In this document: piece by piece, positions 48,835-57,470 of the stretch | Layout: each line of letters starts with the position of its first letter | Position numbering within the stretch: position 1 is the stretch's first letter | NCBI GenBank assembly: GCA_023091665.1 | Contig: JALJCQ010000008.1 | Location: 620,001-684,000, forward strand | Length of the DNA: 64,000 nt | From: Pythium myriotylum | Lineage: Eukaryota > Oomycota > Peronosporomycetes > Pythiales > Pythiaceae | Reading direction: 5' to 3' | The notes under the pieces: model-generated | Database searches by the model: none | Seen by the model: the letters and a program-made list of their open reading frames with translations, nothing else | What the model was told of the DNA's origin: nothing | Program-made: the position numbers and the translations under genes

Positions 48835-51800
48835 ATGACGGCCGAGTATGCAGCGCTCAACTCGCCTCGCGCTGACACAACGCCGCCAACAAAGACTGCG
48901 AAGAAGCCGCCGCCACCAAAGGTCTCGCTGCTCGCGCTCTACCGCTTCGCGACGCCGCGAGAGCGCGCCCTACTCGCGCTCGCCTGCGTGCTTGCCGGCC
49001 TCAACGGCGCGCTCTACCCCTGCATGGCCATCGTCTTCGGCCACGCCATCGACGCCTTCGACCCCTTCGACAAGCACGCCGTCAACCGAGCCGCGCTCGA
49101 GTACCTCGCCATCGCCGTCGCGCTGCTCGCCACCGACTCGGTCGCCTACGCGGCCTTCGGCGCGCTCTCGGAGCGACAGGTGCGCGCCATGCGCGAGACC
49201 GCGCTGCAGCACCTGCTCCACATGGACGCGGCCTGGTTCGACGAGCACAGCAACGAGGTGCCGCAGCTCACGAGCCGCCTCACGGCCGACACGACCAAGA
49301 TCCGAGACGGCATGGGCCAGAAGCTCGGCGAGCTGCTCAACGTCTCGGCGCAGTTCGTGGCCGGCTACGCCATCGGCCTCGTGCAGAGCTGGGACCTGGC
49401 GCTCGTCATGAGCTGCGTCACGCCGCTCACGGTGTGGTCCATGTCGTTCCTGCTGCAGATGGTGCGCGCCAACGCCAAGCTCACGCAGGACGCCTACGCC
49501 GAGGCCGGCGCCGTCGCCGAGGAGACGCTCGCGGCCATGCGCACGGTGGCCTCGCTCAACGCCGAGGCGCGCGCCATCGCGCGGTACGACGCCAAGTCGC
49601 AGGACGTGGAGCGCGCCAGCATCGCGCAGTTCCGCCGCGCCGCCCCCATCCAGGGGCTCTTCACCGGCAGCGTCTGGCTCATGTACGCCGTCGGTCTCTG
49701 GTACGGCGGCTGGAAGGTCTACCAGCGCGAGCTGCCGCCGGGCGTCGTCTTCCAGGCCTTCTTCGGCATCGTCATCGGCACGCGGCCGCTCGGCCAGATC
49801 TCGCCCAACCTCAAGGCCGTCGGCGAGGCGCAGGCCGCGGCCTTCGAGCTCTTCCGCCAGCTCGACTCGCGCCCGGCCATCGACGCCGCGAGCGACCGCG
49901 GGCTCGTGCCGCCGGCGTGCGACGGCCAGCTCGCGTTCCACGACGTGCACTTCGCGTACCCGAGCCGCCCGGACGCGCCCGTGCTGCGCGGGCTCGAGCT
50001 CTCGGTCGCCGCGGGGCAGACCGTGGCCTTCGTCGGGCCCAGCGGCGGCGGCAAGAGCACGCTCGTGGCGCTGCTCGAGCGCTTCTACGACCCGACGCGG
50101 GGCCGCGTGCTGCTCGACGGCCGCGACCTGCGCGAGCTCAACGTGGCGTGGCTGCGGCGCCAGATCGGGCTCGTGGCGCAGGAGCCCGTGCTCTTCCGCG
50201 GCTCGGTCGCCGACAACATCGCCATGGGCTGCGCGTGGGCGGCCGAGACCGAGAGCGAGACCGAGCTCTCCCACGAGCAGCTCGTCGCCGCGGCGCGGCT
50301 CGCCCACGCGCACGACTTCATCTCGCGGCTGCCGAACGGGTACGCCACGCTCGTGGGCGAGCACGGCGCGCAGCTCTCGGGCGGCCAGAGGCAGCGCCTC
50401 GCCATCGCGCGCGCGCTCGTGCGCAAGCCGCGCGTGCTCGTGCTGGACGAGGCCACGAGCGCGCTCGACACCGAGAGCGAGGCCCACGTGCAGGCGGCGC
50501 TGCTCGCGCTGCTGCAGCGCGAGCCGCGCATGACCACGCTCGTGGTGGCGCACCGCCTGAGCACGGTGCGCGCGGCCGACTGCATCTTCGTGCTGGCCGG
50601 CGGCCGCGTGGCCGAGCGCGGCTCGCACGACGCGCTGCTGGCGCGCGAGGGCGGCGTCTACCGCGCGCTGGTCGCGGCGCAGGCCTTCCAGGCCGACGCG
50701 GCCGACGCAGCCGACGTAGCCGACACAGCCGACGCAGCAGCCGACGCGCCACCGCCACCGCCATCGCCACGAGACGACGCGCCTCCGACGTCCGAGGCCG
50801 CCGACTCCGACGCCGCGCAAGAGCAGCAGCAGCAGCCGCCGCCGCTCGCGTCGCCGCGGTCGACGCAGCCACCAGCGCCTCCAGCACTCGACGCCGCCAC
50901 AGTTGCCACCACGACCACCAAGACGACGACGACGACGACGACCGACGCGCGCGGCGCCGCGTTCACGATGCGCGACGCCATGCGGCTGAGCGCGCCCGAG
51001 GCGAGCCACTACGCGCGCGGCATGGCGGCCGCCGTGGTCCACGGGCTCTCGCTGCCGGCCTCGGCGCTGCTGCTGAGCCACGTCGTGGCGCTCATGACCG
51101 AGCGCTACGGCGTCTTCCTCGCCACGCGCGACCGCCGCGAGCTGCGCGCGCTCGCCGCCGACGTGCGCGCCTCGGGCGTCTACTACGTGGCCGTGGCCGT
51201 GGCCGTCGGAATCGCGCACGCCGCGCAGGTCTTCCACTTCCGGCTCATGGCGGCCCGGCTCACGCGGCGGCTGCGCCACGTGCACTTCGCGGCGCTCTGC
51301 CGCCAGGACATGGCCTTCTTCGACGACGAGGCCCACTCGACGGGCGCGCTCGCGTCGGCGCTCTCGCTCGAGGCGCAGCGCGTGTCGCTCGTCTCGGGCG
51401 ACGCCCACGGCCGCGTCGTGCAGGCGGCCACGACGCTCGCGGCCGCCGTGCTGCTCTCCTTCGTCTCGGGCAGCTGGCAGCTCACGCTCGTGCTGCTCGC
51501 GGCGCTGCCCTGCCTGCTCTGGGGCGAGACCGCGCGCAACCGGCACCTCAAGGGCGCGCAGCTGGCCACCAGCGAGCTCGCGGCCGCCGCCGCGCAGGCC
51601 TCGCAGGCGCTCGCGAGCGCGCGCACGGTCGCGGCGCTGGGGCTCGAGCGCACGATGGCCCGCGCCTTCTCGCGCGCGCTCGACGAGCCCATGCGGCTCG
51701 GCGTGCGGCAGGCCGCGGCCACGGGCGTCGCCGTCGGCTACAGCAACTTTGTCGTCTTCGCCACGTACGCGCTCGTCTTCTGGTACGGCGGCGCGCTCGT

Positions 51801-52803
51801 GGAGCGCGGCGCCATCTCGTTCCGGCAGCTCATGCGCACGCTCATGGCCATCCTCATGGCCTCGCAGGGCGTCGGCTTCGCGATGAGCTGGCTCGGCGAG
51901 GCCGCCGACGCCACCAAGGCCGGCGCCGCCATTGTCGCCGTGCGCGACCGCCCGCACGCGATCGACGCGCTGCGCGACGACGGCGAGACGCCCACGCACG
52001 TCGAGGGCCGCATCGAGTTCCAGGACGTCTCGTTCCGGTACCCGAGTCGCCCGGACGCGCCCGTGCTCGCGGGCTTCAGCCTCTCGATCGCCGCCAACGA
52101 GACGGTCGGGCTCTGCGGCGCGAGCGGCGGCGGCAAGAGCACGGTCGCCGCGCTGCTCGAGCGCTTCTACGACCCGACGCGGGGCCGCGTGCTGCTCGAC
52201 GGCCGCGACCTGCGCACGCTCAACGTCGCGTGGCTGCGGCGCCAGATCGGCTACGTGGGGCAGGAGCCCGTGCTCTTCCGCGGCTCGATCGCCGACAACA
52301 TCGCGTTCGGGCTCGAGCGCGCGCCGACGCCGCAGCAGATCGAGGCCGCCGCGAGGCTCGCGCACGCGCACGAGTTCATCTCGCGGCTGCCCGACGCGTA
52401 CGCGACCGAGGTCGGCGCGCGCGGCGCGCTGCTCTCGGGCGGCCAGAAGCAGCGCGTGGCCATCGCGCGCGCCGTGCTGCGCGAGCCGCGCGTGCTGCTG
52501 CTCGACGAGGCCACGAGCGCGCTCGACGCCGCGAGCGAGGCCCTCGTGCAGGCGGCGCTCGACGCGCTCGTGGCGCAGCGCACGCGCACGACGCTCGTGG
52601 TCGCGCACCGGCTCGCGACGCTGCGCCGCGCCGACCGCGTCTGCGTCGTGCACCAGGGCCGCGTGGCCGAGAGCGGCGCGCACGACGAGCTGCTGCAGCG
52701 CGCGCCGAGAGGGCTCTACGCGCGGCTCCAGCGCGCGGCGGCGAGCGAGGCGGCCCGTGATGATGAAGTGCGCATGTCGTCACCAGAAGACTCGGAGAGG
52801 TAG
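48835..52803 (+). CDS. ABCB full-size transporter, GC-rich copy B
   Basis: A 1,322-residue protein. The ATG at 48835 (MTAEYAALNSPR) is the only one upstream of the first membrane domain; its YxALxSPR motif matches the start of B' (YQALRSPR). The N-terminal extension is about 45 residues shorter than in B'. From residue ~20 to near the C-terminus the protein is essentially identical to B': same TMDs, NBD motifs (GPSGGGKST near 402, GASGGGKST near 1097, LSGGQ signatures, intact Walker B and H-loops), and the same Ala-Asp/Pro/Gln/Thr linker. The tail (EAARDDEVRMSSPEDSER) differs. It is an ATP-driven exporter by family; with B' it would supply the same activity from two promoters. No intron. Confidence 0.94.
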   Translation: MTAEYAALNSPRADTTPPTKTAKKPPPPKVSLLALYRFATPRERALLALACVLAGLNGALYPCMAIVFGHAIDAFDPFDKHAVNRAALEYLAIAVALLATDSVAYAAFGALSERQVRAMRETALQHLLHMDAAWFDEHSNEVPQLTSRLTADTTKIRDGMGQKLGELLNVSAQFVAGYAIGLVQSWDLALVMSCVTPLTVWSMSFLLQMVRANAKLTQDAYAEAGAVAEETLAAMRTVASLNAEARAIARYDAKSQDVERASIAQFRRAAPIQGLFTGSVWLMYAVGLWYGGWKVYQRELPPGVVFQAFFGIVIGTRPLGQISPNLKAVGEAQAAAFELFRQLDSRPAIDAASDRGLVPPACDGQLAFHDVHFAYPSRPDAPVLRGLELSVAAGQTVAFVGPSGGGKSTLVALLERFYDPTRGRVLLDGRDLRELNVAWLRRQIGLVAQEPVLFRGSVADNIAMGCAWAAETESETELSHEQLVAAARLAHAHDFISRLPNGYATLVGEHGAQLSGGQRQRLAIARALVRKPRVLVLDEATSALDTESEAHVQAALLALLQREPRMTTLVVAHRLSTVRAADCIFVLAGGRVAERGSHDALLAREGGVYRALVAAQAFQADAADAADVADTADAAADAPPPPPSPRDDAPPTSEAADSDAAQEQQQQPPPLASPRSTQPPAPPALDAATVATTTTKTTTTTTTDARGAAFTMRDAMRLSAPEASHYARGMAAAVVHGLSLPASALLLSHVVALMTERYGVFLATRDRRELRALAADVRASGVYYVAVAVAVGIAHAAQVFHFRLMAARLTRRLRHVHFAALCRQDMAFFDDEAHSTGALASALSLEAQRVSLVSGDAHGRVVQAATTLAAAVLLSFVSGSWQLTLVLLAALPCLLWGETARNRHLKGAQLATSELAAAAAQASQALASARTVAALGLERTMARAFSRALDEPMRLGVRQAAATGVAVGYSNFVVFATYALVFWYGGALVERGAISFRQLMRTLMAILMASQGVGFAMSWLGEAADATKAGAAIVAVRDRPHAIDALRDDGETPTHVEGRIEFQDVSFRYPSRPDAPVLAGFSLSIAANETVGLCGASGGGKSTVAALLERFYDPTRGRVLLDGRDLRTLNVAWLRRQIGYVGQEPVLFRGSIADNIAFGLERAPTPQQIEAAARLAHAHEFISRLPDAYATEVGARGALLSGGQKQRVAIARAVLREPRVLLLDEATSALDAASEALVQAALDALVAQRTRTTLVVAHRLATLRRADRVCVVHQGRVAESGAHDELLQRAPRGLYARLQRAAASEAARDDEVRMSSPEDSER
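48893..52746 (+). repeat. Right arm of a 3,854-bp inverted repeat
   Basis: Reverse complement of 42200-46053; the 2,839-base spacer contains the EF-hand gene. Identity starts about 20 codons into copy B and ends about 19 codons before its stop. Flanking coding tails and non-coding DNA do not match the other arm. Confidence 0.9.
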
Positions 52804-53222
52804 CTTATCTTAGTAGATCGACTGAACAGGGTGATGGTGGAGCTAGTCGTTGCACTGATTTACGAGTATGTACTGGGTCTAGTGATGGCTGCGAAATGGC
52901 TCGTCTCGTGGTCGAGCCATCAACTAATGCAGAATGGTGGTCATTCTGAATCGCATCAGTGAGATCACTTAATTCAGTGACATTGGGTCATACACGTGGT
53001 TCTTAAAACAGTTTTCGCAAAAATTGATGCTGGTACACGGGCAACATGTGAACTGTGTTAAGAATCTAGAGTCGGCCATACCACCAAAGATCGGCGGTCA
53101 AATCACCACCCCTTCCCCTAGTCAAGACACTGATGGCTCCATTGATCGGAGCCTCTCCGCACCCGAGATGCATCCTTCGGCCCTGCAACTCCTCGTCACT
53201 CTGGAATTCGCTCTGCTCCGCC
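52804..53222. other. Intergenic region between ABCB copies B and A
   Basis: About 420 bases, A/T-richer than the flanking genes. The frame of the next gene is open from an earlier ATG at 53133, but that extension has no counterpart in the paralogue. Presumably the promoter of copy A. Confidence 0.5.
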
Positions 53223-56200
53223 ATGACTTCCTCCGATTCCCCTCGCGAACCTTTCGCTGCGTCGTTCGCGGAAGTCCTGACGCCCAAAGACGACGCGGCT
53301 GTCAAGGTCTCAGCTGCCGACACGAAGAAGTCGGCGAGTAGCGACAGCGACGGCTCCGACAACAACAACAAGACGACGGATGCTGCGGAGCCGCCACTCC
53401 CGTTCTACGAGCTCTACCGCTACGCCACGCGCTTCGATAAGCTCTGCCTCGCGATTGGTGTGCTCTGCGCTGGTGCCAACGGCGCGCTCTTCCCCTGCAT
53501 GGCGCTCGTCTTCGGTAACTCCATCCAGTCCTTCCAGCGCGCCGACGGCGGCGTCGACACGAGCGCCGTGAACAAGGCCGCGCTCGAGTACATGTACATC
53601 GCCATTGGCCTCTTCGTGACCGACTACATCGCCTACGTGCTCTTCATCAACACGGCCGAGCGACAGATGAAGGCGCTGCGTAACGAGGCGCTGCAACACA
53701 TGCTCTACATGGATATTGGATGGTACGACTCGAACGACGCGCTCCAGCTCTCGAGCCGACTCACGGGCGACACCGTCAAGATCAAGGACGGCATGGGCAG
53801 CAAGCTTGGAGAGGCAGTCAAGTACACGTGCCAGTTCATGGCCGGCTACACCATTGGCTTCATCAAGGGCTGGGATATGACGCTCGTCATGTGCTGCGTG
53901 GTACCAATCATGACCTTATCGCTCCGCTATTTGATCACGATGCTCCAGTCAAACCAGGCTTACTCGCAAAAAATGTATGCAGAAGCAGGCGCTATCGCTG
54001 AAGAAAGTCTCGGATCGATCCGCACGGTGGCCTCGCTGAATGGCGAGAAGCGTGCGATTGCTAAGTACAACGCCAAGGCACGGCTCGCCGAAGAGAAAAA
54101 CATTTCGCTCGCCAAACATACTGCTGTTGTGCACGGCTTGTTTCTCGGTAGCGTTTGGATCATGTACTCCGCTGGTCTCTGGTACGGAGGCTCCCGTGTA
54201 GCCGACGGGAAGACGACTCCGAGTGAGGTTTTCCAGGGCTTCTTTGGCGTGTTGCATGGTACTGTGTCGTTGGCGCAGATCTCTCCCAGTCTAAACGCTG
54301 TAGCCCAGGCCCGCGGTGCAGCTGCTGCAATTTACAAGATCTTGGACTCGCCGTCGGCTATCGACGCCTCCAAGGAAGATGACGGTTTTGTTCCGGAGAC
54401 TTGTGCTGGTCACATCCAAGCAATTGACGTCCACTTCGCCTACCCAAGCCGACCCAATGCACCCATCCTCAACGGCTACAACGTCACCATTGAGTCTGGC
54501 CAGACCGTCGCTTTCGTTGGCGCAAGTGGTGGCGGCAAGAGTACGCTCATCGCACTGCTTGAGCGATTCTATAACCCCCAAAGCGGACAAATCCTGCTCG
54601 ATGGCCGTGACATCAGCACCCTCAACCTCAAGTGGCTGCGCTCGCAGATCGGTATGGTCTCTCAGGAACCGGTCTTGTTCGCCCGTACGATCTACGAGAA
54701 CATCGCTGCTGGTGGCCAGAACATCAGTCGCGAACAGGCGATCGAGGCGGCGAAGATGGCGAATGCGCACAATTTCATCATGTCGTTGCCGCAGCAGTAC
54801 GATACGTTAGTCGGTGAGAAGGGTGTGTCGCTTTCTGGCGGCCAGAAGCAGCGCGTGGCCATTGCTCGTGCCGTCGTCCGTAACCCAAAGATCCTCGTCC
54901 TTGATGAAGCCACGAGCACACTTGACAACGAGAGCGAGCGTGTCGTGCAGGACGCGCTGAACGAACTGATGGACAAGACCAAGATGACGACGCTCGTGAT
55001 TGCCCATCGTCTGTCTACGATTCGTCGCGCAGACAAGATCGTGGTGCTGTCTGGTGGTCGTGTGGTGGAAGAGGGCAAGCACGAGGAGTTGTTGGCGATT
55101 CGTGATGGAGTGTACAACAACCTGTACACGATCCAGGAAGAGAAAGCAAAGGAAGAGGCTGAGACTGCGGCGGAGGAACTGGCGAAGGTCAACGACGAGC
55201 CTGACCTTGTCCAGATGGAGCGCACAATAAGTACGCATTCTAAGCGTGCGAATGATGACCCAGTAGCAATTGCTACCGAAGGAGAATCGAAGAGAAGCAA
55301 CTTCACGATCATGCAGGCGATGGAGTTCAGTCGTCCGGAGATGAAGTACTTTGTTTTCGGTATGATTGGTGTCGCTGTCTGCGGTTCGGTGTTGCCTGGT
55401 ACGGCCCTTCTTCTGTCGCAGATGGTGTTGTCCATGACTGAGATGTATGCCAAGTATGAGGCGACACTGGATAAATCCTACCTCGACTCACTCTCAGACG
55501 ACGTCAAGCTCTACGGTGTTCTCTATATCGTCGGTGCAATCGTGGTCTTCAGCTTTACGGCTCTCCATACTTACTGTTTCCGGTATATGGCGGAGAAGTT
55601 GACTACACGTCTTCGTGATATCCACTTCACGGCTCTGTGCCGACAGAACATCGCATTCTTTGACGAGCAGAAGAACGCGACTGGTGCCTTGACGGCCGAC
55701 CTCAACACAAACGCAATCAAGGTTTCTTTGATCTCGGGTGACACTCTCGGCCGCGTTGTGCAGTCGGCATTCATGATGATCGCAGCGTTGGTCATCTCAT
55801 TTGGTGGAGGTAGCTGGCTCTTGACGCTGATCATGCTTGCTGTCTTCCCGCTGTTGCTCCTGGGTCAAGTTATTCGGTGGAAGCACATCCAAGGCCAAGC
55901 GGGTCTCTCGGATGAGCTTGCCGAAATTGGTGCCCATGCGTCAGAGGCCTTGAGCAACATCCGCACGGTCGTCTCCCTAGGTTTGGAGAAGAGCCTGACG
56001 ACCAGGTTCGAGCAGCTTCTCGAGCTCCCGCTCAAGCAAGGCCGCAAGGAAGCTCAGATCAACGGTCTCGCGCTCGGCTTCAGCTCGTTCATTCTTTTCG
56101 CGACGTACTCGCTCGTCTTCTGGTACGGCGGCAAGCTCGTCGACGAGCGCAAGATCTCGTTCGGCGAGCTCATGCGGACGCTGATGGCCATCATGATGTC

Positions 56201-57083
56201 GGCTCAGGGCGTCAGTAGCGCCGCGACGTTCTTCGGTGAATCAGAAAAGGCTACCAAGTCTGGCGGTGCGATCGTCGCCGTGCGTGACCGTCCACTGCCC
56301 ATCGACTCCTTCGACGAAGGCGGACTCCGACCAGACACCGTCCAAGGAAAGATCGAGTTCAAAAACATCACCTTCCGATACCCGACTCGTCCAGGCGTGA
56401 CAGTGCTCAAGCGCTACAACCTCACCATCGAGCCTGGTCAGACCGTCGCCTTCTGCGGTCCCTCAGGAGGTGGCAAGTCCACATGCATCTCGATGATCGA
56501 ACGCTTCTACGATCCTGTCGAGGGCCAAGTGCTGCTCGACGGACGCAACCTCAAGGACCTGAACGTGCAGTGGCTGCGTAGCCAGATCGGGCTCGTGGGT
56601 CAGGAGCCGACGCTGTTCATCGGCACGATCGCAGAGAACATCGCGTACGGTCTGGACTTCAAGCCATCGCACGAAGAGATCGTGACGGCAGCCAAGATGG
56701 CGAACGCGCACGACTTCATCACGCAGTTCCCGGACGGATACGAGACGCAGGTGGGCATGAAGGGCGAGCAGTTGTCTGGTGGTCAGAAGCAGCGTATCGC
56801 GATCGCGCGAGCCATCCTCAAGAACCCCAACATCTTGCTGCTGGACGAGGCCACAAGCGCTCTCGACAGCGAGAGCGAGAAGATCGTGCAGGAGGCGCTG
56901 GACAAGGTGGTGGCGCTGAAGCGTCGCACGACGATCATCATCGCGCACCGCTTGTCGACGATCCGCAAGGCGGACAAGATTTGTGTGGTGAGTGGCGGGA
57001 AGATCGCGGAGCAGGGCACGCACGCGGAGCTGTTGGCGATGGGCGGTATCTACAAGAAGCTCGTAGAGACATCTATCATGTGA
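53223..57083 (+). CDS. ABCB (MDR-type) full-size transporter, copy A
   Basis: A 1,286-residue protein. The ATG at 53223 (MTSSDSPREPFAASFAEV) is preferred because it aligns with the start of A' (MASSVSPRASFAEV); an in-frame ATG at 53133 would add 30 residues with no match. The order is TMD1-NBD1-TMD2-NBD2. NBD1: GASGGGKST near 432, SQEPVLF, LSGGQKQR near 535, Walker B ILVLDEATS near 556, D-loop STLDNE rather than SALDAE. NBD2: GPSGGGKST near 1078, LSGGQKQR near 1183, ILLLDEATSALD near 1203. Its NBDs are nearly identical in DNA to those of the next gene. By family it is a plasma-membrane or vacuolar exporter of hydrophobic compounds; substrates are unknown. No intron. Confidence 0.95.
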   Translation: MTSSDSPREPFAASFAEVLTPKDDAAVKVSAADTKKSASSDSDGSDNNNKTTDAAEPPLPFYELYRYATRFDKLCLAIGVLCAGANGALFPCMALVFGNSIQSFQRADGGVDTSAVNKAALEYMYIAIGLFVTDYIAYVLFINTAERQMKALRNEALQHMLYMDIGWYDSNDALQLSSRLTGDTVKIKDGMGSKLGEAVKYTCQFMAGYTIGFIKGWDMTLVMCCVVPIMTLSLRYLITMLQSNQAYSQKMYAEAGAIAEESLGSIRTVASLNGEKRAIAKYNAKARLAEEKNISLAKHTAVVHGLFLGSVWIMYSAGLWYGGSRVADGKTTPSEVFQGFFGVLHGTVSLAQISPSLNAVAQARGAAAAIYKILDSPSAIDASKEDDGFVPETCAGHIQAIDVHFAYPSRPNAPILNGYNVTIESGQTVAFVGASGGGKSTLIALLERFYNPQSGQILLDGRDISTLNLKWLRSQIGMVSQEPVLFARTIYENIAAGGQNISREQAIEAAKMANAHNFIMSLPQQYDTLVGEKGVSLSGGQKQRVAIARAVVRNPKILVLDEATSTLDNESERVVQDALNELMDKTKMTTLVIAHRLSTIRRADKIVVLSGGRVVEEGKHEELLAIRDGVYNNLYTIQEEKAKEEAETAAEELAKVNDEPDLVQMERTISTHSKRANDDPVAIATEGESKRSNFTIMQAMEFSRPEMKYFVFGMIGVAVCGSVLPGTALLLSQMVLSMTEMYAKYEATLDKSYLDSLSDDVKLYGVLYIVGAIVVFSFTALHTYCFRYMAEKLTTRLRDIHFTALCRQNIAFFDEQKNATGALTADLNTNAIKVSLISGDTLGRVVQSAFMMIAALVISFGGGSWLLTLIMLAVFPLLLLGQVIRWKHIQGQAGLSDELAEIGAHASEALSNIRTVVSLGLEKSLTTRFEQLLELPLKQGRKEAQINGLALGFSSFILFATYSLVFWYGGKLVDERKISFGELMRTLMAIMMSAQGVSSAATFFGESEKATKSGGAIVAVRDRPLPIDSFDEGGLRPDTVQGKIEFKNITFRYPTRPGVTVLKRYNLTIEPGQTVAFCGPSGGGKSTCISMIERFYDPVEGQVLLDGRNLKDLNVQWLRSQIGLVGQEPTLFIGTIAENIAYGLDFKPSHEEIVTAAKMANAHDFITQFPDGYETQVGMKGEQLSGGQKQRIAIARAILKNPNILLLDEATSALDSESEKIVQEALDKVVALKRRTTIIIAHRLSTIRKADKICVVSGGKIAEQGTHAELLAMGGIYKKLVETSIM

Positions 57084-57470
57084 AGGAGGTTCAGTACAGT
57101 ACGGGAATATGAGAAAGGGTAGGGTCAATGTATCTTCCGATATATGAGTGCTCACAGCTGCCTGTCTTGATGTCATGCATAAATAGCTGTCGATGGATGG
57201 GACCACACGAACAATTCTTCCCGACTCTTCGCTCTTTTTCCTCGGCGAGGGGGCTGACTGGTCGAGCAACCTGTGCGTTCTCAGTCGGTTGGGCGTCGTG
57301 GTGATTGGACGAATCGTGATCAACCAGACGTTGCCTGTGCCTGCGCCGCTTGATGGCTTCCAGCGCACGCAGTCAAGCCATCCGCAGGCGATCTACGCGC
57401 AAGAGATGGATGCCACGGCGAGCAGGCAGCTTCCCGTGGCCTGCCACTTGCTAATTCGACTCGACGCGCC
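57084..57470. other. Intergenic region between ABCB copies A and A2
   Basis: About 390 bases with no recognisable gene. A CATAAATAG element near 57177-57186 is a weak TATA-like candidate about 290 bases upstream of the next start, and an ATTGG is at 57303-57307. Confidence 0.45.

Noticed and set aside
49434..52760. 1,108-codon Arg/Ala-rich frame overlapping ABCB copy B in another frame
   Set aside because: Composition-driven shadow of the GC-rich gene; repeated in the other arm at 42156-45512; no recognisable motif.
53133..53222. N-terminal extension of ABCB copy A from an earlier in-frame ATG
   Set aside because: The 30 residues have no counterpart in paralogue A', whose start aligns with the ATG at 53223.
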